A stretch of 64,000 nt of DNA from Microstegium vimineum (taxonomy: Eukaryota > Streptophyta > Magnoliopsida > Poales > Poaceae): contig CM039133.1 of NCBI GenBank assembly GCA_022036555.1, positions 44,344,718 to 44,408,717 of the forward strand. Direction: 5' to 3'. The notes under the pieces are model-generated. The model saw only the letters and a program-made list of their open reading frames with translations, made no database searches and was not told where the DNA came from. A program made the translations under genes and the position numbers. Of this stretch, positions 23,568 to 35,794 are shown in pieces (position 1 is the stretch's first letter; each line of letters begins with the position of its first letter).

Positions 23568-24527
23568 GCCGCCGCCCGCCGGCCGGTGGTGACAACGGAT
23601 TCCACCATCGCAAAGTGGATTGTGATTCATGATACAATCAAGTCCACCAACTGAACAATACAACAGTTTAATTATCCGCCCACTTTTCATCCATGCATGC
23701 ATCTCCCGGTCTCATCACCTCTCCCCGGGACCATCGATCAGCAAGCAACTAGCGTTGCTGACAGCATCGATGGATTAATTAACTCTGAGATTCTAATATA
23801 AATAGAGCGGGATCAACTACTAGCGGCCGGCTTCTATATCGTCTCAGCTCCTGCTGATCCTGTATCCGTGGCACGCGGATTGGTAGGAGTATCAGTTGCA
23901 ACTGGCTTTACGAAACAATAAAGGGCACTGTCATCTAATCGAGAAAGTAAACAGTCAATAATGCAATTAACAAAGTTCTAGAGCACTCACGCATGGCCGC
24001 ATATTTCAGTGCTTCGTCCTCGGGTTCACAAGCAAAAAAAGTAGCATTAGTTTCAGTTCGTACTTCATCAGGTAGGTCGTATGCCAGTCACCTTCCAGAG
24101 GCAAATAAATTACTTTTTATTTCCAAAGAAAAAGCAAGTACGGAGTATTTGATGCTGCAACAGTGGTGCTGCTAATTGCTATTAGTAAAATTTAATCCAT
24201 ACTAGACTAGTTCATAGCTGTAGCTACTGCTTTTTATATACAGACCGGGACCAGTCCAGCTAGTTAGGATAATTACAAAGCCAAGTCCAATAGATTAATT
24301 AACAATTGGAGTATATATATATACTTGCCAATTGTCACTGAAACCATCAAAAATTAATAAGCAAATGGCTTTTCTATATGTAGAAGAGGCCGGGGCCATG
24401 AATTGCCCACTTTGGGGTTGTGTATCTGCCACTGCTAGAATTAGGGGTTCGATAATGGCACCAACACACTGCAGGCTGCGGCATGCTTGTCTTTTCTTTT
24501 TCATACTTCCAACCGTTTTAGAAATAA
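23568..24527. other. Intergenic sequence, no gene seen
   Basis: No coding signal or element termini were found. Frames up to about 70 codons occur on both strands without recognisable content. Confidence 0.4.
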
Positions 24528-25060
24528 TCTCTACTATAATTAAAATCTTCTGAAAGAGTGGGAAACTTAGATCTCACCTCCTAACCCCAGAACCAGGCTC
24601 TCACCCTCTTCTTCCGCACTATCTCTATTATAATTGAAATCTTCTAAAAGAGTGAAAAGCTTGCATCTCACCTCCTGACCCCACAACCAGGCTCCCACCC
24701 TCTTCTCCTGCACCACCCACGCACAGTTTCAGGGATCGAATCCCACTCGCGTGCCTCGCGAAAAAAAACTCGCGTGCCTTGCGAAAAAAAAACACGCCGA
24801 TCCCGCTTCATCTCTACTATAATTGAAATCTTCTAAAAGAGTGAAAAGCCTGCATCTCACCTCCTGACCCCACAACCAGGCTCCCACCCTCTTCTCCCGC
24901 ACCACCTACGCACAGCTTCAGGGATCGAATCCCACTCGCGTGCCTCGCGAAAAAAAACACGCCGATCCCGCTTCAGGGGTCGAATCCCACTCGCGTGCCT
25001 TACGAAAAAAAACCACTCCGATCCCACTCACGTGCCTCGTGAAAAAACTCACTCGCCCCG
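24528..25060. repeat. Tandem copies of Helitron 5'-end-like sequence
   Basis: TCTCTA(C/T)TATAATTxAAATCTTCT occurs at 24528, 24622 and 24811, each directly after an A. Each copy is followed by a CTCACCTCCT...CCCACCCTCTTCT block. The phrase ATCGAATCCCACTCGCGTGCCT recurs several times, separated by A-runs (24730-25030). Confidence 0.7.
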
Positions 25061-25126
25061 CCGCCGGTTTAGCATGAGGGACCCGAAAAAAAGAACCACA
25101 CCGCCGGTTTAGCGTGAGGGACTCAG

Positions 25127-25559
25127 GTGCTGTGGCGGTGTGCGTTTTCCTTCCTTCACTCGCGACCAGGCGTGGGGGAGCGAGCCGCGACGACTCGGGG
25201 TGTGACGGCGTATGGGACTGAGGTGCCTGGAGGCCATCGCCGGCCGTCGGCTCGGGCTCGCAGCGAGAAGAGCTCGTGCTGCCAACGAGCGGGAGCGGGA
25301 GGCCGCTGCTTCGGCCGCGGATGCTGGGTCGACCGCATCGACGCTAGCACGTCGGCCGCCGAGCTATTCTCGTGGTGTAGCCATGCCGAGGGGGACCTCG
25401 TAGTGGAGAAGAACACGTACATCGCCTTCGCCACGGCCACGGGGCTGGAGGAGACGCTGTGGCGGGCGGTCACCGACGAGGTCAGCAGTCAGATCAGCGC
25501 GTCGCTGGTGGAGGTGGCCGGGGCGGCTTGTTCGCTCACGGTGGTTATGGATGATCCTC
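25127..25559 (+). other. GC-rich, possibly captured gene fragment in the Helitron
   Basis: A 157-codon frame opens here, and its GC content contrasts with the AT-rich flanks. Removing the solo LTR and one copy of TCCTC joins 25559 to 26538 and keeps a frame running through LHEALRLHLP and a C-run. The internal phrase EKNTYIAFATATGLEETLW reads like real protein, but I cannot name the family. Helitrons often carry host exons, so capture is plausible. It could equally be chance open frame in GC-rich DNA. Confidence 0.3.
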
Positions 25560-26532
25560 TGAAAGTGCAATCAAGCCTTAAGTGGGTTTTGGTGACATGA
25601 TAACGCATTTAGAAGACTAATGAGATTTTGTGAGTATAACAAGTAGGTTAAACTTAAGGAGGTTGATGAACAGGTTGGCGGACCCCTCCAATTACAAAAG
25701 TGCATGACAACAAGCTCAAAGGGTTTAAATTCTTTTATACTTTGAATTTGAGTTATGTATGCCGTACTATAAAGAGGGATTCAACACGCATGCCAACAAG
25801 TGAACCAAATGCATATCTTTACAAATACATCACACCTCCACAGAAATAGTGGGAAAATCAGCCAACTACATTGAAGATCTTTCCTTGTTGTTCTGCCCAG
25901 GCCGGCAGTGCCGGCGTGGTGGCCGGCGGTTTGAGTTCTTTACTCTTGGAGCTTTGCTCCTAGCCGGTTAGAGGTTGCCCTTGAGCTTGCCTCTTCTTGT
26001 GGCAGCATAGGGAAGTTTGTATTACCCATCAATTGCTAATACACTCCTCTCATCTTAAGGGCTCATCCCCTTAACTTGAGACCGAGGAAAGAGCTAGCCT
26101 TGTGTGGCGAGCTTGAGCCTTGTGTGGCGTACCTCAACAACGTGGACGTAGGCAAGCCTTGTTGGCGAGCTGAACCACGGGTCAAATCTTGTGTCTCCTT
26201 GTGATTGTCTCTATTATTTGATATATATTGTTTGCAAGGTGATTTGTAGGGTTTGGACCCGATCTACTCGGTGGGTGTGTTGCTACTCGGTGGGTGTGTT
26301 GCTACCACTTTCAGGTGGTGCTAGAGGTTCCCTACACCTCTAGGAAGGTTTCTATTCAAGCACAATTCACATTCTCACTTTATATTTTGAATTGTGCATA
26401 TATCTGTTCTGGTGACCAGCACTGCTGCCCTAAGTCCAGCAGTGCCGGCCTCTCAGCTGACAGAAAGTTGCAGTTTGTTTTAAACAGACCTATTCACCCC
26501 CCCCCCCCCTCTAGGCTAATCAGGTCCTTACA
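25560..26532. mobile_element. Solo LTR of a copia (Maximus/SIRE-like) element with perfect target duplication
   Basis: It starts TGAAAGTGCAATCAAGCC and ends CTAATCAGGTCCTTACA. It is flanked by TCCTC at 25555-25559 and 26533-26537. The start block and the CTATTCACC...CTCTAGGC end block are typical of Maximus/SIRE LTRs. It is 973 bp with no internal region. A 20-bp direct duplication (CGGTGGGTGTGTTGCTAC) lies at about 26270-26306, and a 13-C run near 26497-26509. Confidence 0.8.
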
Positions 26533-26981
26533 TCCTCGCCTGCACGAGGCCCTCCGGCTACACTTGCCCCCCCCCCCCCCCCCCGACTACGACGCTGCCG
26601 GGCCCGTCAATGGAAGGTGTGAGTAGGGCAAGGAAAAAGAAGAAGGTCTTCAATCTCTTTTGTCTAATATTCATATCCTAATATTCAATCATTTAATTTT
26701 CTCAACTAAAAAGTATTTGTGACAACAAATTTATAACATAAAGATTAACAATTTTGGTTGGGAGGGAGGATAATATATTTCAGCAATTTTTATCATATAT
26801 GATTTTTTTATGAAATAAGATTGAAATACATCGATGCCTTTGGAACTTGCATTGCTCTAATTTTTGTTTTGACACCACACAATTATGCTTTTGACTAAAT
26901 CTTAATTAAGTATTTCAAATTTGGTAGAATTAAATTTGGACTTAATATAACCCGTAGCGTTAGCACAGGCAAATATACTAG

Positions 26982-28378
26982 TAATAATAGGGTGTTTTAG
27001 TTTTCTCCAAAGTCAAACAATTCTATCGTTGACTATCATTTCCAGAAATCTATATAGTTTAACAACATAAGATTTCTCTGTTAGATTCCATGAGATAGAA
27101 TCTGCATGTTATTCACTTGTATGATGACTTTATAAATTCATAGGAAATGGTGGCCAAAGGTATAAATGTTTGACTCGAGACAAAAAAAAAACAGCATTAT
27201 TTGTGAAATGGACAGAGTAATGTGTGTCCATCTCTTCCACATCATATATTTGAACAAAATAATTAACACACCCATATATGGCAGTACATGTATAGATTCC
27301 AAAAGATTCATATGGTGTTGTTCATTTCATTGAAATTCCGCTTATGTTGATTTGTTAAGAGAGTTCATTTCATTAAAATTTGGCTTATGTTGATATATTA
27401 AGAGAGGAAAACATTGTTCGTTGATTGAAAAGTATTGTTAAAGTAATGCTGATGAATAGGGTCATCAGCATACCCGGCCCATACGCAATTAGTGATCTGG
27501 TATTTCAAGTAAGTAGGTGGATTACCAATAACACACCCACCATATGGGCTATGGCATTCAGTTTTTCTTAACCATGTCCGGAAGCCATCATTTTATCCCC
27601 CTAATAAATACAGGAGGTTGTTCGTCTTTTCCACGGTTCACTGCACCTTGCCATGCATGTATAGGCAGTACAGATGTAGTCAAAGTTCGCGCGCCTGATA
27701 TGTACTCCTGCAAACGACAGAATCCTATTGGCTGCTATATATAGCCACTGCATTTCTTACTCCGGTAGGCCCCACCAGGAAATTAAATGGCATTGACACT
27801 GAAATGCCAACATACAGAACGTACAGATGCACCAGGAAATTAGCCGATGTTGCCATTTGATTCGGCTGATCTGATTCAGTTGATGGCCCCGGCCGGTCCC
27901 CGTAATAAGAAATTAAAACACTGATGTTGATCTGTATCGCATATACTCAATGAACAAGTGCGTGCTGAGTCTGCTGTATTTGGTGCCATGTTCGCCAGCA
28001 GCTAATTATTGCTAGCTCCCTCCAGCCACAAGTCAAATGTTTGTTTGCTTTTACCCAGTGCCTGCCTGCATGCATGTCGACACATTTTGAATATACTCCT
28101 AGTAAATTAAAACATTGAATTCCTCCCCCAAAAAGACTAATACTACTCCTACAACGTAATAAGAATAGATCGGCAAATCGGCGGTCACATGAAATTTCTT
28201 TAATACAAAGTTTTTTTAAAGAGAAAGTTCGTACTACCTGTATCTTGTGACTAATCATTTTTTAATCTAATAATCTGCAATGGATCGATGGTTATAAGCT
28301 GGTACGTACGTAAGCATCTCCAGGTGTACATGTTGACATGTAGAAGATGCGTCTTTGTCTTAATTATTAAGTAATATA
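26982..28378. other. Intergenic sequence, no gene seen
   Basis: AT-rich. A 43-bp tandem duplication (GTTCATTTCATT...TTAAGAGA) lies at 27320-27362 and 27363-27406 with a few mismatches. Nothing else could be assigned. Confidence 0.4.
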
Positions 28379-28592
28379 CTCCATCTATTCAAAATGCAAA
28401 GTCATTTTATTTTTGTTTCGATTATTCAAACTTATCAAAATATATCATCGAAAATGTTTTGATATAGTACATCAATTTAGTATCGTAGATGTTAAATATT
28501 TTTGGTATAAAAATATAGTCAAAACTAGAGATATCTGAAAACGACTAAGAACAAAACTACATGACATGACCTACATTTTTGGACAGAGGGAG
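28379..28592. mobile_element. Stowaway-type MITE (degenerate)
   Basis: It starts CTCCATCTATTCAAAATG after TA and ends TTTTTGGACAGAGGGAG. These are diverged forms of the CTCCCTCCGTCC termini common in grass Stowaway/mariner MITEs. About 214 bp, AT-rich, non-coding. Confidence 0.65.
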
Positions 28593-30029
28593 CACAATTT
28601 AAGAATCACAAAGCTTACATCGATAAAAAGAATCACAAACTTACAAAGGAAAACAAATTAACAACGCTATGAGGATTTAAGTCGCAATACTGCGGCGCAA
28701 CGCCACATACTATGGTTTATAGTTAGAATAATTAGCGATAGCTTTCGGGTGTCCCTTGTTTTCTTCCCTGTCATGTTCCACCTAATACGCTGTTAGTTTA
28801 TATATCCCAACGGTGGCATCATGCATATATATATATATCAAACTCCATTTCACTGGAGAGTGGGCCCTGGGGAGGCGCATAGGAGTGCATATAGGACTAG
28901 ATGTTTCGTCTCTTTGATGTATTGGTGATGAGGTGCAAGCTAAGGTCACATCAACTTGGCAGTTTATTAGGTCTTAGATTAATATTGCAACTTGCATCTT
29001 TCTTGCCTAAGAATTCCAGTTGTTTAGCCTCAAGTGTTTGTCGAGTACAAGGCATCAATGATGTATACATGAGAAAGAAACGTCGACGAATCTCTACCTT
29101 CACGTATTGAATCCAACAGTGTTTATTTTTTAAAAATTAAATTGACGGAATCAGCCAGGTGCACTAATCATATTATAGGAATCTAGAAAGAGTATATTCA
29201 ATTCCTTACCCATTGCACTTGACGGAAAACTCATAGGGACGACCGGGGAATAAATAAATTTGCGTTGATTATTATTACCAAAGTATTATATATATATATA
29301 AACCTCCTCACAAAAAAAATTATATGACCAATATTTCCCATGGTTAATTGTAATCTCAGATCGATGATCGAGGGGTTAGTTCAGTATGTTAATCTATGTA
29401 GAGAGCAATAATGATTTTCTGCCAACTACTACCTTGTTTGTATAACAAATAATATAATGTTCACTCAAAAACTGAAATAGACTGTAATGATAGGAAACAA
29501 GTGGTATGTATGTTGTGGCAGAGAGCTCAATGTCCTAGAAACAAGTATTGTCATTCTCCAAACTCTTCAAGACATTTTTTCGCAGATTGTACGTTGGTTT
29601 CAAGAAGGTGTACCAAAAGACCCCAATTATATATATTACCTAAATAAATTAAACCCGTTTAAAGAATCAATTCGACATGTAGCTATCTAATTGTTCTTGT
29701 TGTGTTTTTTCATATTCTAAATCGATCACTATGCTGAAGAATTGCTTACGCCTATCATGCTCGACCATCGCAAATGTCCGTAGACGACGGCACCAATGAA
29801 ACCCCGACGGAAAATAGTTGGTAGAAACTATTGTGTGCCAGTGCGAGTAAAATCATGGAATCAATCAACTGCCAACAACTCTTCATCCGTGAAGAATAAA
29901 TCATCCTTTAGTCTTGGCATAAGTCAAATTTTCTGAAATTTTAACAAATTTTATAGGAAAACCCCTAATATCACTATAGTCAGATACCATATAAAACATA
30001 TTTTTTATATTATTTTCTATGGTCATATA
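28593..30029. other. Intergenic sequence, no gene seen
   Basis: AT-rich with short TA runs (28828-28838, 29287-29300). The frames at 28901-29110 and 29487-29690 are unsupported. Confidence 0.4.
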
Positions 30030-30115
30030 CTCCCTCCGTCCCTTTATATGTGTCGTCCCCGTGTTTGTGGGGGAAACACGGTTTTCTAGAGAAATGCATT
30101 TAGGGACAGAGGGAG
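30030..30115. mobile_element. Short Stowaway MITE, target duplication TA
   Basis: CTCCCTCCGTCCC at the left end and GGGACAGAGGGAG at the right end are inverted repeats. TA flanks both ends. At 86 bp it is a very short, palindrome-like copy. Confidence 0.8.
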
Positions 30116-31921
30116 TAGATGTTAATATTTTCCTATATAAAATTAGTCGGACGCAAGAAAAAAAATTGGATTTTAGGATATAATATACTAATTCTATATA
30201 AAAAAAGTTGATTTACTTAGACATGAATAGTGTAAACGAGGACTACGTGTATAGTAAATATAAACATGATCCACAGTACCACCATGGTTTTGCTACGCGT
30301 TTGTGAGAGTCAGACAAGGACATATACAACGTGCGCAAGACGACTTGAACCATGCATCATCGCAGTTTGAGCTTTGACAAAGTACAAAAAAAAAAAAAGT
30401 GGACCAGGAGTAGAGGTGAATATTCCGAAATCAGCGGCTCTTCGAAGCCGCGCAGGGAATACTCCTGCAAATAAAGAATAACCAACTGGCACCGCCGCCC
30501 ACTGTCAGCATGCGCCAAGGGGCGTCGCGCGCCGATTGGCCGGCCGGGGGGCATTAAACAAGGACGAAAATGACGTGGTTGTCTGGTGTGGAGACGGCAC
30601 GCACCCACGGTGGCTTGTTGCCTTGTCCCGGCGCCCGATTGGCCGCAGTCGCCGCGGGACGGATCGGATAGGAACGGAAAAAGCGTCACCAGTGACGACC
30701 TGCCCCGGCTCACGCTCGCCGCGTCGGACCAAACTGCTCCCGGCCAGGTTCCGTCGAATAAACAACAAGGCCTTTGTGACGTACATGCGGGGCCCGGCAT
30801 ACGTTGACCCCACGTGTCACTGAGAGGTGCTGCGTCGGCTTGTACTATACTACTGGAGTAGGAGACCAAAAGGCGTCAAAGCAAGCATGAGCCGTCCGCC
30901 GCATCTGATTCGTCGATAAGAGATCGGGCTTATCACCCACCCCCAGCCTAGGCAGTTGGTTGGGGTCATCATTCATCAAGTCGGTCGTCGGGCCACACGT
31001 CAGTGGCAGCAACTGGCCGTAAACAAAATCACAAGAGTGGAGACGGGGACAGGATGACAGCACAGCTCACGCCAACGTCGAGGATCACGCGCGAGTATAG
31101 ACAGAAAGACCCACAAGAGGCGCCGGTTCCGTCGCGCAGACGTAGGACCGCCGACGCTGACGCCTGGGGCCTACTGGAAGCATCGGGCCCACGTCGAAGC
31201 CAACTACTCCAGGGGAAGAAGCTACCGCGACAGCCCGGGCCCGGGCCGGACGGGCGGCGTCGCACTCGCTGCTGCGCATCGCCGCGTCTGACCAGGTCGG
31301 GTCAGCGACACATGCGGGGACAGGCGGGCCCTTCCGGTTCCGGTCCAGGGGCTCTGCACCTGCACGCGTCGGTTTCCCAGTTTCGGTTTCTGTTGCCGCC
31401 CGGGGCCAGCTCAGCATCTCAAAGCACGCTCCAGCCGTACGCCCACCGCGCCGCAGCGAGCTCCCGTCCTCGGCCTCGGCCTCGTTTTTGCTAGGACCCC
31501 ACATGGCCCGCGGATATGCGTCCTCGTCAGCCGATCCCGGTGGAACCGAGAATCAGAGCCGCACAAAGCAACCAGGATGCATGTGGGTGGATCGATCCAG
31601 CTAGCTGCTGCACGCAGGCGGCAGGTTGGAGTTTTTTTTTTTTTTTTTTTTTTTGTGATCAAGTTGGAGTTTTGTTGTGTCCCGTATCATGGGCGTCTGC
31701 AGAAATGCGCATCTCCCTCGTCAGATTATGGGGGGAAAAAAGATACGGGCATCCAACTGCCAGTGCGATGACACCAAAGTACAGTACCAATTGTTTAGAG
31801 TTCACTACGTAAAAGATACTGTACAGCCAGAAAATTGTTCATCATATCTCCTCTTCTCACAAACGTCTCACCAAATAAAAATGATGACATAAGCGTTCTA
31901 GACAACTGCAACTACAATTTA
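30116..31921. other. Intergenic sequence with a GC-rich island, no gene supported
   Basis: 30486-31510 is GC-rich and opens long overlapping frames on both strands (for example 31003-31494), all of low-complexity Arg/Pro/Ser content. A 23-T run sits near 31631-31653. It may be distal promoter sequence of the NAC gene. No splice-consistent gene was found. Confidence 0.4.
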
Positions 31922-32099
31922 GGTCATGTTTGGATCCATGGAGCCGGTTGTTATTAGTTGCTAATAATTAATTAGCTCCTTTGAATCCAAATAGGTCCAA
32001 CTAATACTGTAGCTAATTATTAGCTAATGCTCAACTAACAGCTATCTCAATTGTTTTGGCCAAACCAGCTAGTAGCAACTAATGGATCCAAACATAGCC
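31922..32099. mobile_element. Tourist-type MITE, target duplication TTA
   Basis: The left end GGTCATGTTTGGATCCA and right end TGGATCCAAACATAGCC are inverted repeats with two mismatches. TTA flanks both sides (31919-31921 and 32100-32102). 178 bp and non-coding. The AT-rich sequence to about 32215 ends in a similar TAATGGATCCTAACA phrase and may be part of a second, related copy. Confidence 0.75.
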
Positions 32100-32102
32100 T
32101 TA

Positions 32103-33234
32103 TACCTAATAAAAGTTCAAACCACGCATGGCTACCTGGCCAATTGCTAATTGTTAGCTAGTAAATATTAATTATCAATTATTAACCAGCTACTAATGGA
32201 TCCTAACAAATCATTTGTAAAAAAAAGGTTAATACGATTCACCAAGTGGAAATTTTGCAAAAGACTCCTTTGCAAGTTAACTTCTGACAATCTATCAACA
32301 CAAATGAATTAGAAATGAGTTTCAATTCCAAACATAATTGCTGGGGTCGCTCTATCTTGTCCCGTGCATGGCTCAATAAACTCTATTTTTCACTGATTTG
32401 TAAAGTTTTTCTTTCATATACTCTGATCCCTTCCATATGTTTGGATATACTGTACAAGCAATGTACGTATAGAAAAACTATAGCACCTTATAATTTGGAA
32501 CAAAAGTAGTAATAAGTGTTACAAATTGTCACGAACTAAGAGCCCCTCCCAGATAAACAATATCTGAGATACTACATTCTTTTTTGCAAAAATCTTTTAA
32601 AAACAATTAGGAAAATCAATGTGTAGCTACAAATTTGACGCTTGGGAAGAGCGCCACTTTTTTTTTAAAAAAATAAGCCTATAATCTCGATGCACATACC
32701 GCCGCAAAGCTGACCAAAATACGCTTGGTGATCATCAAAGTTTAATCCCAGGGAATCACGGCGGAATCGACCGTGAATACCTCAGCAGGTGTATATTTTA
32801 GTCACCGGACACCAGGGGCTCCACCAAGTGGACGATGGGAATCTCCACTGCCAGTGCCACGATAGTAAAAAAAAAAAAAAACCGTTTCCTAAAAATAATA
32901 CACGGAGTATACAGAAAAAACGACGCCTGGGGCCCACACACACCCACGACAGGAAACCGGTCCCACCAGGCAGTCACCGGAACGACACAGAGGGTAGCTT
33001 CGGGTGGTGCCAAAACAGCTGACGCAAGCGATGACAAAATCCTCCCCCACTAGACCCCTCGCTCTCGCATCCCACCGCCCACTCGCCCACTCCCCTCTCC
33101 GATGCGCGACACGCGTTCGGGGTTTTTTTTTTTTGGCTCCGGGTCAAACTGGCTGCTCGATCACCCGCGAGGGACCCTGGGCCTGCCCGCCCGCCCCGTT
33201 TCGCTGCCGCTCCACACCCCTCCGGCCCAAGATG
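32103..33234. other. Upstream region of the NAC gene
   Basis: No coding sequence is supported. It holds a possible MITE remnant (to about 32215), A- and T-runs near 32660, 32865 and 33121, and rising GC content toward the gene. It probably includes the proximal promoter. Confidence 0.45.
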
Positions 33235-33240
33235 CACGTG
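33235..33240 (+). promoter_or_regulatory. G-box / ABRE core upstream of the NAC gene
   Basis: CACGTG in the context GCACGTGCG, about 55 bp before the TATA box. ACGT-core boxes near the TATA box are typical of ABA- and stress-responsive promoters and bind bZIP or bHLH factors. Function is inferred from motif and position only. Confidence 0.5.
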
Positions 33241-33293
33241 CGTCACATCGAGCCCGCTGCGGCCGCGCGTCGACACGCGTCGCCCCGTCTATC

Positions 33294-33299
33294 TATAAA
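33294..33299 (+). promoter_or_regulatory. TATA box of the NAC gene
   Basis: TATAAA in CTATCTATAAAGTAAC, 196 bp before the ATG. Transcription would be expected to start near 33325-33330, leaving a 5' leader of about 165 nt that contains ACCGACCGACC repeats. Confidence 0.65.
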
Positions 33300-33494
33300 G
33301 TAACGCCGGGTACGGCTGGGCGATGTTCCATTCCAAAAGCTCGATCTCCTCCTCCAAACGAGCAGAGGCGCCCCCGATCGAAGCAAAAAAGATCCCCAGC
33401 TGCAGTCAGCTGAGCTCTCCTCGTGTTGTCCAATCCGCCGCCGGCTGTTGCTAGCTAGCTAGGTGACCGACCGACCAACCAACCGACCGATCGA

Positions 33495-35204
33495 ATGGAC
33501 AGCGGTGGCGCGCTGAACCTACCGCCGGGGTTCAGGTTCCACCCCACCGACGACGAGCTGGTGATGTACTACCTCCTCCGCAAGTGCGGCGGCCTACCGC
33601 TCGCCGCGCCCGTCATCGCCGAAGTGGACCTGTACAAGTTCGACCCATGGCAGCTCCCAGAGAAGGCGTTTGGTGGGGAGAAGGAGTGGTACTTCTTCTC
33701 GCCGCGCGACCGCAAGTACCCCAACGGGTCGAGGCCGAACCGCGCCGCCGGGACGGGGTACTGGAAGGCCACCGGCGCCGACAAGCCCGTGGGGTCGCCG
33801 CGCACCGTCGCTATTAAGAAGGCGCTCGTCTTCTACGCCGGCAAGCCGCCCAAGGGCGTCAAAACCAATTGGATCATGCACGAGTACCGCCTCGCCGACG
33901 TTGACCGCTCCGCCGCCGCACGAAAGAAGACCAACAACGCGCTCAGGGTACGGAATTATTCACTGCTCCGACCTTGCTGCTTTTTCATTATATGTATGTA
34001 TATATATTCCTTGTTTTTTAATCTCAGTAATTAGTTAGAGTGTGCAAAAAATTAATATAAACGGGATTGAACTTTGTTTTTACCAATGTTACAACAACAA
34101 GAAATAAAATTAGCTAGGCTTGCAACAGCTATGCAGATTAGTTAAAAGAGGAATTGAAAAAAAGTAGGCGTGCAAATTGTCCATTTGCAGCAGCTTGCTC
34201 CATCCAGCCAGTTGTCCCCTTCGAGACAGCGCACGCCGCGATAGAGACAAGAGAAGCGCGGCGAGGCAGCCATGGCGAGGCCAGAGCCGCCTGATCGATC
34301 TTATCGCCCCGCGCCCGCCCGCAAACAAATGACACCCACACGCGCACCGAATCCGACGTCACATCGTCACGTCGATCTCATCTCCAAGCCAAGCCTCACC
34401 AGCGCGTAGTAAAAAACCAATCAGCTTCGATTGACTTTTCAGTACTGGGGATTTTGCGTGGATTTGGTGGCTGAATCTTGTTGTTAATTTATCTTGCAGC
34501 TGGATGACTGGGTGCTGTGCCGGATCTACAACAAGAAGGGCGTGATCGAGCGGTACGACACGGTGGACGACGATGGTGACGACGACGCCGTGGCCGACGA
34601 CGTCAAGCCAGCGCCGACGCCGGCGGCCAAGACCAACCCGCGCGCCGGTGGCCGCGGCGGGGCAGCAGCGGCGCCGATGAAGGTGGAGTTCCCGGAATAC
34701 GGCGGGTACTACGACTACGACGATCTCGATACGACGCCGTCGGCGGGGATGCTGTGCTTCGACCGCCCGTCGTCGGCCGCGGTCCAAACGGCCTTGGCGC
34801 CCGCGCCGGCGCTGTCGTCGCCGCCCACGGCGGACGCGGACCGCGACGACTCGAACAACTCGATGCCGTCGTGGACGACGACGACGCCGCACTACAACGC
34901 GCACACGGACAACTCCAGCTGCGGCTCCGAGCACGTGCTGTCGCCGTCGCCGGACCTGCCCGACCGCGACCACGCCGAGAGCCAGCCCGGCGGTGGAGCC
35001 GGGTGGTGGCCCGTCGGCGACTGGGGCAGCGCCGCCGAGGACGACGCGTTCATGGTGGACGTGGACGACGTCGACGGGAGCTCGCTACTGTTCGGTCCGC
35101 CGCCGTCGTCCCCGGGTCTGTTCGCGCGCGTGGACGCCGCCGCGTTCGGATTAGGCGACATGCTCGCGTCCTACTCGTACTCGTACCTGAACAAGCCGTT
35201 CTGA
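33495..35204 (+). CDS. NAC-domain transcription factor, stress-responsive ATAF/SNAC type (two exons)
   Basis: Exon 1 is 33495-33947 and exon 2 is 34500-35204. A 552-bp GT...AG intron in phase 0 separates them, giving a 385-residue protein. The NAC domain spans residues 9-165. Subdomain A is LPPGFRFHPTDDELV, B contains DLYKFDPWQLP, C contains EWYFFSPRDRKYPNGSRPNR and GYWKATGADK, and D contains TNWIMHEYRL. Subdomain E, LDDWVLCRIYNKKG, begins exactly at exon 2. The domain binds CACG-type DNA as a dimer in the nucleus. The C-terminal half is acidic and rich in Ser, Pro and Asp, as expected for an activation region, and ends SYLNKPF. The LPPGFRFHP start and the LCRIYNKKG block place it with ATAF/SNAC proteins (drought, salt and ABA response); the exact orthologue is not claimed. 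Only one intron is present, where many NAC genes have two. The start is the first ATG, in a good context (GATCGAATGG). Confidence 0.95.
33948..34499 (+). other. Intron of the NAC gene
   Basis: GTACGG donor after AGG and TTGCAG acceptor before CTGGATGAC. The two sides join NNALR to LDDWVLC with no frame change. The position, just before subdomain E, is the conserved second-intron site of NAC genes. Confidence 0.93.
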
Positions 35205-35794
35205 AGCGACGCCCTGCTTCTTCCGGTAGGGCAGGCATCGACCACTGACATGGACGTTTTCTGGTCGTCGTGTACTCGATCGTGTAGCTCTGCTCGGTTC
35301 GTCGGGTGGAATTGCAAGCCGGCCCGGTCTAGGTAGGTGTAGTTCAGCTGGCGCATGGAGATCATTGATCGAGCACGGTGGATTGGTGGTGATCATGGTT
35401 GGTTTGGTTATTGGTAGAGAGAGCTAGATCGAGCTAGCTAGCTAGCCGCCGTCAGATCGGGCATCGGGATTAATCTAACTGACAGTTTTTGGTCGTCGTG
35501 CAGTGTCTAGTAAAAGTATGTAGTAGCTGACAACTTAAGAACTACAGTAAGCCTACTCGATTCAGGGGCTACCTGTTGAATTGTTGTCGGTATGGTGCAG
35601 TGTATGCATGTACGTATCTAGATGTTCTCTTCTTAGAATTGGTTTCAGCACGTACTGTCGTAGCTTGGTGGCAGTGCTACTGTACTATATATAATTGCAA
35701 CGTACGTCATGTACTAGAGTCGCTCTCACGTACCGGTCGCTTTCTCGTGGCCGGGCGGGGAAGCCGGAAATTTTGTAATGCATGCAATTATCCT

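Larger units (their letters stand above)
24528..26981 (+). mobile_element. Putative non-autonomous Helitron
   Basis: It starts TCTCTACTATAATT directly after an A (24527) and ends in CTAG (26978-26981) directly before a T (26982). That is the A|T insertion site and the TC...CTRR ends of plant Helitrons. Before the 3' end, the CCCGTAGCGTTAGCACAGG stretch fits the usual subterminal hairpin position, but the stem is degenerate. There is no Rep/helicase ORF. The element contains repeated 5'-end-like blocks (24528-25060), a GC-rich, possibly captured segment (25127-25559 continuing at 26538) and a later solo LTR (25560-26532). Excluding the solo LTR and one 5-bp duplication it would be about 1.5 kb. 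Confidence 0.6.

Noticed and set aside
31003..31504. 163- and 139-codon frames on opposite strands
   Set aside because: Typical chance frames in GC-rich DNA, with no recognisable protein content.
34359..34973. 204-codon minus-strand frame
   Set aside because: Arg/Val-rich shadow of NAC exon 2, caused by high GC at codon third positions.
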